Shown here piece by piece: positions 39,071-47,677 of a stretch of 64,000 bases of DNA. Position numbers and translations under genes: made by a program. The notes under the pieces were generated by a model that worked only from the letters and a program-made list of their open reading frames with translations, did no database searches and was not told the origin of the DNA. Origin of the DNA: an uncultured Parvularculaceae bacterium (lineage in GTDB: Bacteria; Pseudomonadota; Alphaproteobacteria; Caulobacterales; Parvularculaceae). The stretch is from NCBI GenBank assembly GCA_947259375.1, contig CAMYLZ010000025.1:310001-374000 (forward strand). The letters run 5' to 3'. Each line of letters starts with the position of its first letter. Positions within the stretch are counted from its first letter, which is position 1.

Positions 39071-39134
39071 ACGGGACGCGCAAACGCCCAACGGTTTTCA
39101 AGACCGCCGCATTCGACCACTCTGCCACCCCTCC
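39045..39134 (-). tRNA. tRNA-Ser (anticodon TGA)
   Basis: 90 nt including an encoded CCA. The 5' acceptor GGAGGGG pairs with the 3' CCCCTCC, the anticodon loop reads CTTGAAA (TGA), a long variable arm is present as expected for tRNA-Ser, and the T-loop is GTTCGAATC-like. It decodes UCN serine codons, chiefly UCA. Confidence 0.95.
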
Positions 39135-39330
39135 GGGCCGCGTCGGGGCGTTGATGCAGCCCGATGCGAAATGCGAGGGCCACAGATAGCGGGCTCGGCG
39201 AAAATGACAAGCCGTCTTGATGATTTCCGGCCTTAAGAAATCCGAGATTTGTTGCGGGCGGCGCGCGAGTCGATTAATCGAAGGAGGCGGCTTGCCGCTG
39301 CATTCTTTTCGTGAGGCCTCACCAATCCTT

Positions 39331-40299
39331 ATGCGATTATCCATCCGCGCTGTTCTGGCTTTCGCATTGATGACCCTTGCCGCCGCCTGCGCCACGCCGC
39401 AGTCCGGGCGCGATGCAGCCTCGCCTCATTACAAGGTGGGCAAGCCTTATCAGATCAACGGCCGCTGGTATCACCCCAAGGAAGACCCGGATTATCAAGA
39501 AGTCGGCGTCGCTTCCTGGTATGGGCCGCAATTTCACGGCCGGCTGACGGCGAATGGCGAAATTTTCGACATGAACCTGCTCTCGGCCGCGCATACGACC
39601 ATGCCGTTGCCATCGCTGGCGGAAGTCACCAATCTGGAAAACGGGCGCACGCTGGTCGTGCGCGTGAATGATCGCGGCCCGTTCGCACGCGGGCGCGTCA
39701 TCGATATGTCGCGCGAGGCGGCGCGCCGGCTCGGCTTTGAACAACAGGGAACCGCGCGGGTGAGGGTGCGTTATGCGGGCCGCGCGCCGTTGCAAGCCAA
39801 AGCGCCGGCGCGGCCCGGCCGCTATGACCGCGTCGCCCGCGCCGCGCCGGCGACGCCGGAACGGGAAGAGGATATTTCCGATTTGCTGACCCGGATGGAA
39901 AGCGCGCCGGCGTTGACCCGAGGCGCGGAGGAAGTCGCCATCGCCGAAGCGTGCAGCCCGGCAGCCGGCCCTTGCCGCATCCCGGCGGCTGACCTGTCGA
40001 CGCCGGAGCCGGATGACGCACGCTTCATCGATCCCAATGCCAGCCCGGCCGCGGCGCCCGAAGCGCTCTATGTCATCCGCGTTGCGGCGCTTTCGAGCCT
40101 CGAAAATATTGACGCCTTGCGCGCCGAGCTTGGCGAAATCGGCGTCTTGCGCCTCGCCCGCGTCGAAACAGAGAGCGGCAAGGTCTTCTACCGCGTCAAT
40201 CTTGGTCCCTTCGCATCGATTAAAACCGCCGCCGAGCGATTGGAAGCGGTGCGCGAAGCAGGTTATGCTGACGCTTCGCTGGTCACGTTAACGCCTTAA
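39331..40299 (+). CDS. rlpA: Septal-ring lytic transglycosylase RlpA-family lipoprotein
   Basis: 322 residues from ATG 39331; this gives an ideal lipoprotein signal ending AAAC (Cys20). An in-frame TTG at 39292 has a stronger AAGGAGG site and would add 13 residues, so the start is uncertain. The double-psi beta-barrel domain has VGVASWYGPQFHGRLTANGE and VRVNDRGPFARGRVIDMS; a C-terminal SPOR domain (about 245-322) binds septal denuded peptidoglycan. It heads a run with dac, tmk and holB. Confidence 0.9.
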   Translation: MRLSIRAVLAFALMTLAAACATPQSGRDAASPHYKVGKPYQINGRWYHPKEDPDYQEVGVASWYGPQFHGRLTANGEIFDMNLLSAAHTTMPLPSLAEVTNLENGRTLVVRVNDRGPFARGRVIDMSREAARRLGFEQQGTARVRVRYAGRAPLQAKAPARPGRYDRVARAAPATPEREEDISDLLTRMESAPALTRGAEEVAIAEACSPAAGPCRIPAADLSTPEPDDARFIDPNASPAAAPEALYVIRVAALSSLENIDALRAELGEIGVLRLARVETESGKVFYRVNLGPFASIKTAAERLEAVREAGYADASLVTLTP

Positions 40300-40367
40300 C
40301 TGTGTCGTAAAATCAGATTGTTATGTCGGCCTTTGAAACGGCCGGCATAGGCCCCAGGAGATTACTG

Positions 40368-41546
40368 TTGAAAGCTTTCACGCTTGCCGCCGCCTTGTTT
40401 CTCGCCGCATTCGCCGCGCCCGCGAGCGCGCAGCAGAATGCGCCGGTGCAAACGCCGGCCGATTATGCGGTGATCATGGATTACCGCACGGGCGAGCTGT
40501 TATACGAAAAGAATGCGAGAGCGCCGACGGCGCCGGCCTCGATGTCGAAACTGATGACCGTGGCGATCGTCTTCGACCGGCTGAAAAACGGCTCGCTGCA
40601 ATTAACCGATGAATTCGAGGTCAGTGAAAAGGCCTGGCGGCAGGGGGCGGATGGGCGCGAATCGAAAATGTGGGTGCGCGTCGACACGACCATTCCGGTG
40701 CTCGACCTGCTGCGCGGCATCATTGTGCAGTCGGGCAATGACGCGTGCATTGTCGTCGCCGAAAACATCGCCGGCTCGGAAGAGGCGTTCGCTGAATTGA
40801 TGAACCAGAAAGCGCGCGAATGGGGCTTGCACGATTCCACTTTCGCCAACGCCCATGGCCTGCCGCATCCGAACCAGAAAATGAGCATGCGCGACCTTGC
40901 GCTGCTGAGCCGGAAAATCATTTCCGAATTTGGCGAATATTACGCCCTGTTTGCAGAACGGGAATTTATCTGGGAGAAAATTCGGCAGCAAAACCGCAAT
41001 CCGATCCTCGGTTTTGTCGATGGCGCGGATGGCCTCAAGACGGGGCATACGGAAGAATCCGGTTATGGCCTTGTCGGCTCTGCGGTGCTTAATGGCGAGC
41101 GCCGGATCGTCGTCGTCAACGGTCTTTCCTCCGAGCGGGAACGAGCAACGGAATCCGCGCGGCTGTTGCGGGTTGCATTCAATGATTTCACGGACAAGAC
41201 GTTTTTTCAGGCCGGCGATATTGTCGGCGAAGCGGAAGTCTTCAAAGGCAAGGACAAGACCGTTCCGCTGATCGCCCGTGCGCCGGTGAGCATGCTGTTG
41301 CATCGCTCGCTGCTGGATGAAGCGCAGGCGTCCATCATTTACGAAGGGCCTGTCGCCGCGCCCATTCGCGCAAACCAGCAGATCGGATTTCTGCGCGTGG
41401 CGACGCCGGGCGGCGGCGCACGTGAATTTCCGCTGTTCGCCGGCCAGGCGGTGAAGGAAGCCGGCGTTTGGGGCAAGATCGGCCTTGCGGCGAAGAAACT
41501 GCTGGCGAAGCCGCAAAATGACGGCGTCGCGAGCGCGCAGGAATAG
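40368..41546 (+). CDS. dacC: D-alanyl-D-alanine carboxypeptidase (PBP5/6 type)
   Basis: 392 residues from TTG 40368, chosen because AGGAG lies seven bases upstream and the product begins with a clean signal peptide (MKAFTLAAALFLAAFAAPAS, then AQ). An ATG at 40323 would add 15 residues. Active-site motifs are Ser58-Met-Ser-Lys61, SGND and DGLKTGHTEESG (KTG). It trims the terminal D-Ala of pentapeptides in the periplasm and ends in an amphipathic C-terminal membrane-binding segment. Confidence 0.92.
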   Translation: MKAFTLAAALFLAAFAAPASAQQNAPVQTPADYAVIMDYRTGELLYEKNARAPTAPASMSKLMTVAIVFDRLKNGSLQLTDEFEVSEKAWRQGADGRESKMWVRVDTTIPVLDLLRGIIVQSGNDACIVVAENIAGSEEAFAELMNQKAREWGLHDSTFANAHGLPHPNQKMSMRDLALLSRKIISEFGEYYALFAEREFIWEKIRQQNRNPILGFVDGADGLKTGHTEESGYGLVGSAVLNGERRIVVVNGLSSERERATESARLLRVAFNDFTDKTFFQAGDIVGEAEVFKGKDKTVPLIARAPVSMLLHRSLLDEAQASIIYEGPVAAPIRANQQIGFLRVATPGGGAREFPLFAGQAVKEAGVWGKIGLAAKKLLAKPQNDGVASAQE

Positions 41547-42200
41547 ATGACCAAGGAACAAATGCGCACGGGCGCCTTCATCAGCTTTGAGGGCGGTGAC
41601 GGCTCCGGCAAGACAACGCAAATGGCGCGCCTCGCCGACGCCTTGCGCGGGCTCGGCCATGAAGTCGTTGCGACGCGCGAGCCGGGCGGCTCGGCCGGCG
41701 CGGAGCTGATCCGTAAACTGATTTTGGAGGGCGACGCCGATCGCTGGTCGCCGCTTACCGAAGCATTGTTGATGTTCGCCGCCCGTCGCGATCATCTGGA
41801 GCGGACAATCCTGCCGGCGCTGGCGCGCGGCGCGGTCGTCATCACCGATCGCTTTGCCGATTCGACGTTGGCGTTTCAGGCCGCCGCCGGCGGCCTTGAT
41901 GAAAGCGCTGTCGCCACGCTGAAAGAACTGGTGGTTGGCGCGCATGACCCTGACCTGACGCTGATCTTCGATTTGCCGATTGATGAGGGTTTGCGGCGCG
42001 CGGGCTCCCGTGGCGGCGAGCAGCGCTTTGAATCGAAGGGCCGCGCGTTTCAGGAAAAGGCGCGCGCCGCCTTTTTGACGATAGCCGAGCGTGAGCCCGA
42101 GCGCTGTGCGATCATCGACGCTCGCGGCGATGTGGCGGATGTCGCGGTGCGGACCATGGAAATGGTGAAACGCCGCCTGCCGTTCCTGTTCAGCGCATGA
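41547..42200 (+). CDS. tmk: Thymidylate kinase
   Basis: 217 residues. Phosphorylates dTMP to dTDP. P-loop EGGDGSGKTTQ, the DR(F/Y)xDS motif TDRFADSTLAFQ and the lid region follow the family order. It begins directly after the dac stop codon, so they are likely cotranscribed, and precedes holB in the common alphaproteobacterial order. Confidence 0.96.
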   Translation: MTKEQMRTGAFISFEGGDGSGKTTQMARLADALRGLGHEVVATREPGGSAGAELIRKLILEGDADRWSPLTEALLMFAARRDHLERTILPALARGAVVITDRFADSTLAFQAAAGGLDESAVATLKELVVGAHDPDLTLIFDLPIDEGLRRAGSRGGEQRFESKGRAFQEKARAAFLTIAEREPERCAIIDARGDVADVAVRTMEMVKRRLPFLFSA

Positions 42201-42250
42201 GCCAGACGCCGGTGCTTTCAACTGGCGGCCGGAGCGCCTAAGACACGATC

Positions 42251-43273
42251 ATGAATATCGACCTGATCCCCCCGCAGGCGCGCGCCGGCCAGACCGGACG
42301 GGAGGCGCTTGAGCGCAGCCTTCGCCGGACCATGGCGGGCGGCGCGCTAAGCCATGGCTGGATCGTTGCGGCCCCGCCAGGCGCAGGAAAGGCGACGCTG
42401 GCCTATCGGATCGCCAGGGCGTTGCTCGACCCGGCGGCGCTTGTCGATGACGAGAGCCTCCAAATGGAAGCGGGTGGGCGAACTTTCCGTCATATCGCCA
42501 GCGGCGCGCATCCGGATCTGTTTGTGGCGGAGCGTCTGTGGGATGAGAAAAAAGGCAAGCGACAGTCTGAAATTACGGTTGAATCGATCCGAAAGCTCAC
42601 CTCTTTCCTGAACCGTACGGCGTCGGGCGGGGGCGCGCGGGTCGCCATTGTCGACACCGCCGATGATATGAACCGCAACGCCGCCAACGCCCTTTTGAAA
42701 GTCTTGGAAGAACCGCCGGTGGGCGCGATCTTGATGTTGCTCGCCGCCTCGCCGGGCCGGTTATTGCCGACCATCCGTTCGCGCTGCCGCAAGATCGAAT
42801 TGTCGCCGTTGAGCGATGATGATGTTGTCGCTTTCCTTGAAAGCGAAGGCGTGGATGGGCAAAGCGCGCGCCGGATCGCACCTTTCGCCAAAGGCCGGCC
42901 CGGCTATGCGCTACAGCTTGCCGCCGGCGATGGCGGGGAAGCGATCGCCCTGGCGCAATCCTTTTTGAAAGCGGCCGCCAAAGAAGGCGACGTCGCGCGC
43001 ATCGCCAGCGGGCTTGCCGGCAAGGTCGGCGAAGAGCGCTGGCCGGTTTTCAGGGATGCGGTGCTCGCCGCGCTTAGCGACGGCGCCCGGTGCGTCGCCC
43101 GCGGCGAACAGGCCGACATCCTGGCCGGCGCGGATGCAAGCGCGCTGCTCGCCGGCTGGGAAGCGCTTTCAGCCCTTGTGGCGCGCGGTGAAGCGCTTAA
43201 CCTTGACCGCGGTCAATTGATTAATGCGATGGCGTTCGACCTTCGTGTAGCGTTAAAAAGACAAGCAGCGTAA
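42251..43273 (+). CDS. holB: DNA polymerase III delta' subunit
   Basis: 340 residues. Clamp-loader subunit with an AAA+ fold. The nucleotide site reads APPGAGKATLAYRIA and the helix NRNAANALLKVLEEPP, followed by SRCRKIELSPL, is diagnostic of delta'. Delta' does not need to hydrolyse ATP. It is preceded by tmk and followed after 5 bp by tatD; metG, often found between them, is absent. Confidence 0.92.
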   Translation: MNIDLIPPQARAGQTGREALERSLRRTMAGGALSHGWIVAAPPGAGKATLAYRIARALLDPAALVDDESLQMEAGGRTFRHIASGAHPDLFVAERLWDEKKGKRQSEITVESIRKLTSFLNRTASGGGARVAIVDTADDMNRNAANALLKVLEEPPVGAILMLLAASPGRLLPTIRSRCRKIELSPLSDDDVVAFLESEGVDGQSARRIAPFAKGRPGYALQLAAGDGGEAIALAQSFLKAAAKEGDVARIASGLAGKVGEERWPVFRDAVLAALSDGARCVARGEQADILAGADASALLAGWEALSALVARGEALNLDRGQLINAMAFDLRVALKRQAA

Positions 43274-43278
43274 AGATT

Positions 43279-44070
43279 ATGTTCGTCGACAGTCACGTTA
43301 ATCTGCACTCGGAAAACTACGAAGATGACGCAGCGGCGGTGATCGCCCGGGCGCGCGCCGCCGGCGTTACGGCGATGCTGACCATTTCCGACAAACTGTC
43401 GTCAACCGATGCGATCAAGGCGATTGCAGATGGCGACGAATTGATCTGGCGCAGCGTCGGCGTCCATCCGCATTACGCGAAGGAATATCCGGATCTTGCC
43501 GCGGATAGACTTGTCGCGATGGCGGCGGATGAAAACGTCGTCGGCATTGGCGAGTGCGGCCTTGATTTCTACTATGAGCATTCAGATCGCAGCGTGCAGG
43601 AACGCGTATTCGCCGCGCATATTGCGGCAAGTCGCAAAACCGGCCTGCCGCTGATCATCCACACCCGCGACGCTGACGAACGGATGCGCGAAATGCTCGA
43701 AGGCGGGCAAAGGGAAGGGGCGTTCGTCCCGCTCCTGCATTGTTATACAGGCGGGCCCGCGCTTGCCGAGGCAGTGCTGGAGATGGGCGGCTATGTCTCC
43801 TTTTCCGGCATCATCACGTTCAAGAATGCGAGCGATGTGAGAACCGTCGCCGAAGCAACGCCAATGGACCGGATCATCATCGAAACCGACTGCCCTTATC
43901 TGGCGCCGGTTCCGATGCGCGGGCGGCGGAATGAGCCGGCCTATCTCACGCATGTGGCGGAAAAGCTCGCAGAACTGAAACAATTGTCGCTTGAAGAGGT
44001 TGAAAAACAGACGACGGATAATTTCTTCAGGCTTTTCACCCGCGCGAGCGATCCGCGGCCCGTCTCATGA
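43279..44070 (+). CDS. TatD-family metal-dependent hydrolase
   Basis: 263 residues. TIM-barrel amidohydrolase-like nuclease family. The first metal motif reads DSHVNLH, so Asn replaces the usual second His of HxH, a variant I recall in alphaproteobacterial TatD proteins. Glu in GIGECGLDFYY, His in LIIHTRDAD and LLHCYTGG, and Asp in IETDCPYL complete the site. Overlaps the MBL gene by 4 bp. Confidence 0.9.
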   Translation: MFVDSHVNLHSENYEDDAAAVIARARAAGVTAMLTISDKLSSTDAIKAIADGDELIWRSVGVHPHYAKEYPDLAADRLVAMAADENVVGIGECGLDFYYEHSDRSVQERVFAAHIAASRKTGLPLIIHTRDADERMREMLEGGQREGAFVPLLHCYTGGPALAEAVLEMGGYVSFSGIITFKNASDVRTVAEATPMDRIIIETDCPYLAPVPMRGRRNEPAYLTHVAEKLAELKQLSLEEVEKQTTDNFFRLFTRASDPRPVS

Positions 44071-44912
44071 CCGGGCGGCTGCGCGTCACCATCCTGGGCT
44101 GCGGGTCTTCCGGCGGCGTGCCGCGTTTTGGCGGTGACGACGGGAAGGGCGACTGGGGCGCATGCGACCCGGCCGAACCGAAGAACCGTCGCACGCGTTG
44201 TTCCATCCTGGTGCAGCGTGAGCATCCCGAATTCGGCTTCCGCCATGATAAAGTGACGAGCGTTCTGGTCGATAGCTCGCCGGATATGCGCGCGCAATTG
44301 CTGGCGGCGCGATGCTCGCGCCTCGACGCGGTTCTCTTTACCCATGATCATGCCGACCAGTCGCACGGCATTGATGATTTGCGCGTCTTCGCCCTGCAAA
44401 TGCGAAAGCGCGTGCCGGTCTATATCGACGCGGCGACTTCGGGCGTGCTGCTGGAGCGCTTCCGGTACTGTTTTGAACAACCGAAGAACAGTCCGTACCC
44501 GGCGATTCTCGATTATTTGCCAATGCCGGAATGCGGCGAGCGCTTTACGATCGACGGGCCGAGCGGCGAGATCCCCGTCACGCCATTCCTGCAATTTCAC
44601 GGCTCGGTTAACTCGCTCGGCTTTCTATTCGACACAGTCGCTTATTCAAGCGACGTCGTCGAATTGCCGGAGGAGAGTTTCGCGTTGCTTGACCGCGCCG
44701 ACGCATGGATCGTCGACGCGCTGCAATACAAGCCGCATGCAACGCATGCGCATCTTGATCTGACGCTGGAATGGATTGATCGCGTCAAGCCGGCGCGGGC
44801 GGTCTTGACCAACCTGCATGTTCACATGGATTATCGCACGCTCAAGCAGACGCTTCCCGACGGGGTTGAGCCGGCGTTCGACGGCATGCAGATCGATGGC
44901 CGCTGCGGGTAA
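44067..44912 (+). CDS. MBL-fold metallohydrolase (PhnP-like)
   Basis: 281 residues. The beta-lactamase-fold metal motif is FTHDHADQSHGIDDLR, preceded by the family opening VTILGCGSSGGVPR and followed by a distal His region at DALQYKPHATHAHLDL. Related PhnP proteins are cyclic phosphodiesterases. It starts in the end of tatD (4-bp overlap) and closes the tmk-holB-tatD run. Confidence 0.9.
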   Translation: MTGRLRVTILGCGSSGGVPRFGGDDGKGDWGACDPAEPKNRRTRCSILVQREHPEFGFRHDKVTSVLVDSSPDMRAQLLAARCSRLDAVLFTHDHADQSHGIDDLRVFALQMRKRVPVYIDAATSGVLLERFRYCFEQPKNSPYPAILDYLPMPECGERFTIDGPSGEIPVTPFLQFHGSVNSLGFLFDTVAYSSDVVELPEESFALLDRADAWIVDALQYKPHATHAHLDLTLEWIDRVKPARAVLTNLHVHMDYRTLKQTLPDGVEPAFDGMQIDGRCG

Positions 44913-44995
44913 AGGCGTTTTGTCTTGAATAGTTGAGGCCGGATACTGGCATAGTATTGACGAGGAAAAAAACCGCACGACCAGTGCAAGAAAAG

Positions 44996-45850
44996 ATGGT
45001 AGCATGCCCCATGATGGACCTGCAATTTTTTCTGCCGCGCGCTGATCTGCGGCCCTTCGTTCGGTCTTATTATTATTTCGCGACAGAGGCCGCGTCGGTG
45101 CAGCCTTTATGCGCCGAGCTCGGCAATATTCGTGCGATCATCGATGGCGGCGGCGTCATCAACACGCCGGACGGCGCGCGCTATTGCGTGCCTGAGGCGT
45201 TTCTGATCGGCCCGACCATGGGCGCATACAGCATGGAGGCGGCGGCGGGCACGCGCGTATTCGGCGTCGCCATTCGCCCGCAAGGCTGGTCGATGCTGAT
45301 GGGCGTCGAGGCGGATGAGGTTGCAAACCGGGTCGTTGATCTGTCGGACCTGATCGGGCGGTGCGCGCGCGCCAGCATTCATGAAATTCGCGAAGCGCCC
45401 ACGCCAGAGGCCATGACGGCGGCGGCCGACCGTTTCCTTGCGGGCATTATTGACATGCGCGGCAGTCATGGATTGCGCCAGGATTATCCGGTTGCGATGG
45501 AGCATTGGTTGCTGGACGCAAGCGAACCGGGAATCGACGCGCTGATTGCGGAAATGGACATATCGCGGCGTCAGACCGACCGTCTTGCGAAACGCTATTT
45601 CGGCGCGTCGCCAAAATATTTGCAGCGCAAATACCGCGCATTGCGCGCAGCCGACCGGATCCGATCAGGGGCGGATTGGCCGGACCCGGCGCTTGGCGGG
45701 TTTTATGATCAGTCGCATCTGATCAAGGAGTTCAAAACCTTCATCGGCGTAACGCCGCGCCAATTCGTCACCAACCAGGCCGCGCTGCTTAGCGAGATCC
45801 AGAAGCGCCGGATGAATGGCGGGTTGTCATTGCCTCTCGCCAGTCTTTGA
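44996..45850 (+). CDS. AraC-family transcriptional regulator
   Basis: 284 residues from ATG 44996; ATG 45011 is an equally plausible start and a TTG at 44933 less so. The N-terminal sensing domain (about 1-150) is of the DUF6597/AraC-like type with FVRSYYYFATEA. The C-terminal helix-turn-helix pair is seen in ISRRQTDRLAKRYFGASPK and ends FIGVTPRQFV. Effector and targets unknown. A terminator lies 170 bp downstream. Confidence 0.87.
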   Translation: MVACPMMDLQFFLPRADLRPFVRSYYYFATEAASVQPLCAELGNIRAIIDGGGVINTPDGARYCVPEAFLIGPTMGAYSMEAAAGTRVFGVAIRPQGWSMLMGVEADEVANRVVDLSDLIGRCARASIHEIREAPTPEAMTAAADRFLAGIIDMRGSHGLRQDYPVAMEHWLLDASEPGIDALIAEMDISRRQTDRLAKRYFGASPKYLQRKYRALRAADRIRSGADWPDPALGGFYDQSHLIKEFKTFIGVTPRQFVTNQAALLSEIQKRRMNGGLSLPLASL

Positions 45851-46184
45851 TGGCCGGTTTTTGACTGTCAGTCTTCGAGCGGCGAAATTTGGCCAATTTT
45901 TCCTATCACGGAAACGAGAGCGACATTACCTATGCACGTAATGGGAGAATACCGAAATTCCCTGGGCGAGTTATGGGGGAGAGAAAGCTGTTTCAGCTTG
46001 CCTGGCCCGGGACCAAGAGAGCGCGCCGCTTGTATGACCCGCAAGCGGCGCGTTCTTTTGGAATTTATGAAGGTATAATTTGCGACAATACAAATTGTGC
46101 GACAATTATGCTCCGCCTTAATACAGTATGTGATTTTACCATCACGCCCACATGCGATAAACGACCGGCCGTCAAGCACTTATA
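45851..46184. other. 334-bp AT-richer intergenic region
   Basis: No convincing gene. A 98-residue open frame crosses it but spans a strong terminator and lacks a ribosome-binding site. The region is visibly richer in A/T than its surroundings and contains a small hairpin AAGCTG-TTT-CAGCTT near 45985-45999. Confidence 0.6.
46022..46059 (+). terminator. Rho-independent terminator after AraC gene
   Basis: Perfect 11-bp stem CGCGCCGCTTG / CAAGCGGCGCG with a 9-nt loop, followed by TTCTTTT. Confidence 0.85.
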
Positions 46185-46985
46185 ATGCGAATTATACGGA
46201 TTATAGCGGCAGCCTTAATGGCTTTGGCAATCTTGGCCTGCTCCCCCGGCGCGAAGATGCGCGATCTTGCGGTCCAACATATTATTTCGTTTATTCCCGA
46301 AGGCGACGGACCGTTCCCCGCACTTATTGCAATTCCTGGATGTAGCGGAATTGCATTTTCCGATTCAGAATTGGAAACGAACCACCCAGACTTGACTGAA
46401 GACGACCGCTTGTTTCGGCGCCATTATATCGAGGCAGCCAAGCGGTTCAGCGAAAGCGGCTACATCGTACTCCTCATCGACGTTCATGCAATGGAAGGCG
46501 TAACGACCGCCTGTGCAGGTGAAATCCCTGCAGAGCGGATTGCAGACTATATTGATCTAGTCGCTGCCTGGGCGCCAGGGCTTGTTCAAATCAAGAGCAA
46601 CGAGTTGCATTTGATCGGCTGGTCGATGGGCGGCGGCGGCGTATTAAAATGGATGAGCAAACGGCGTGCGAATGAAAGCGCGATAAGCGCGGTGATCACG
46701 GTTTATCCAGATTGTCGTTCGACGCGGGTATTAAAGCTGCGCAAACCATTATTGATGTTGCTCGGCGAAGCAGACGATATTGCGCCTCCTGAATATTGCC
46801 GAGACTTGGCGGCGGCGTCTCCGGGTAAGAATTTAATTGCGATCCAAAGTTATGAAGACGCCCGACACGGGTTTGACATCTCTGGCGCGCCGCCGGTTCT
46901 GGATATTGGTGGTATGTCCGTTGGGGCGAATGCCAAGGCTGCGGACGCCGCTTGGCATGAAATATTGGCCTTTCTAGAGCAGTAA
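46185..46985 (+). CDS. Dienelactone-hydrolase-like lipoprotein
   Basis: 266 residues. Lipobox ILAC (Cys19). An alpha/beta-hydrolase fold with IGWSMGGGG (nucleophile Ser), an acid in LLGEADDIAPPE and His in YEDARHGFD matches the dienelactone-hydrolase family, although DLH proper uses Cys. GC content and codon use (TTA, ATA) differ from neighbours, suggesting recent acquisition. Substrate unknown. Confidence 0.8.
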   Translation: MRIIRIIAAALMALAILACSPGAKMRDLAVQHIISFIPEGDGPFPALIAIPGCSGIAFSDSELETNHPDLTEDDRLFRRHYIEAAKRFSESGYIVLLIDVHAMEGVTTACAGEIPAERIADYIDLVAAWAPGLVQIKSNELHLIGWSMGGGGVLKWMSKRRANESAISAVITVYPDCRSTRVLKLRKPLLMLLGEADDIAPPEYCRDLAAASPGKNLIAIQSYEDARHGFDISGAPPVLDIGGMSVGANAKAADAAWHEILAFLEQ

Positions 46986-47013
46986 ATATAGAATGGCATC
47001 GTCTCCGGTCAGC

Positions 47014-47469
47014 CTAATTGTTGCTCGACATTAGAGCCGAAAAGCGCCACTTGCCGTCGCGGCTTCGGCGAAATACGTGGATGTATTTTCTAGAGCCTTC
47101 AAATTGCGGCGACGCAGGTTCGACCGCCAATTTTTGTGTTCCGACCTCGTAGGCTAAGTCACCCGTCCCGTAGATTTTGATGGGCGTTAGCGAAAGTGAG
47201 GTCACGCTGATGCTTTCAAAAATCGCAATATTATGCGCCGTTAATTCTGATTTGCCCGTTATGATCGGAGATCCCTCATGCAGCAAATGAACGTCCTCCG
47301 AACAAAGCTCCGCATACGCCGTCGCATCAGCTGCTATAATAGCGTTTATCAACCCATTTCGCAGCTCATCGATGGCCGCCATGTCTCGCTGAGATAGGCC
47401 TTGCGTTTTCGATACGCAACTTAACATCATCAAAACCAGCAATAAGCTAAAGAGAAAATGCCTTCGCAT
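47014..47469 (-). CDS. SnoaL/NTF2-like lipoprotein (DUF4440-type)
   Basis: 151 residues from ATG 47469, with GGAGG eight bases upstream. Signal peptide with lipobox MLSC (Cys18). The mature domain is a cone-shaped NTF2-like fold: helix AAIDELRNGLINAIIAADA, then DVHLLHEGSPII, and the last strands YIHVFRRSRDGKWRF. Catalytic or binding role unclear. Convergent with the DLH-like gene and similarly AT-rich. Confidence 0.78.
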   Translation of the reverse strand: MRRHFLFSLLLVLMMLSCVSKTQGLSQRDMAAIDELRNGLINAIIAADATAYAELCSEDVHLLHEGSPIITGKSELTAHNIAIFESISVTSLSLTPIKIYGTGDLAYEVGTQKLAVEPASPQFEGSRKYIHVFRRSRDGKWRFSALMSSNN

Positions 47470-47593
47470 ATTCCTGCCCTCCATTGTCATTTGGTTTGTG
47501 ACTTCAATCGAAAATCCGAATTTGCCACTATGTAAGGACTTGCAGCCCGGCAGGGCATTTTTAGCCGGAGTTGTACATTTAGCGCCAATCTAA

Positions 47594-47620
47594 GAAAACG
47601 GCCGCCAAAATGGCGGCCGC
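47594..47620 (-). terminator. Rho-independent terminator after the M17 aminopeptidase gene
   Basis: 8-bp stem CGGCCGCC / GGCGGCCG with a 5-nt loop; on the minus strand it is followed by TTTTCTTA. Confidence 0.8.
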
Positions 47621-47677
47621 TCCTGTTTTTGGATGCGCGCGAAGAACTTGAACGCGGCTTTTTGAGGCAATGTGGTG

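Noticed and set aside
40602-42221. 539-residue frame antisense to dac and tmk
   Set aside because: Spans two well-supported sense genes; no motif.
45889-46185. 98-residue frame after the AraC gene
   Set aside because: Runs through a strong terminator hairpin, lacks a ribosome-binding site.
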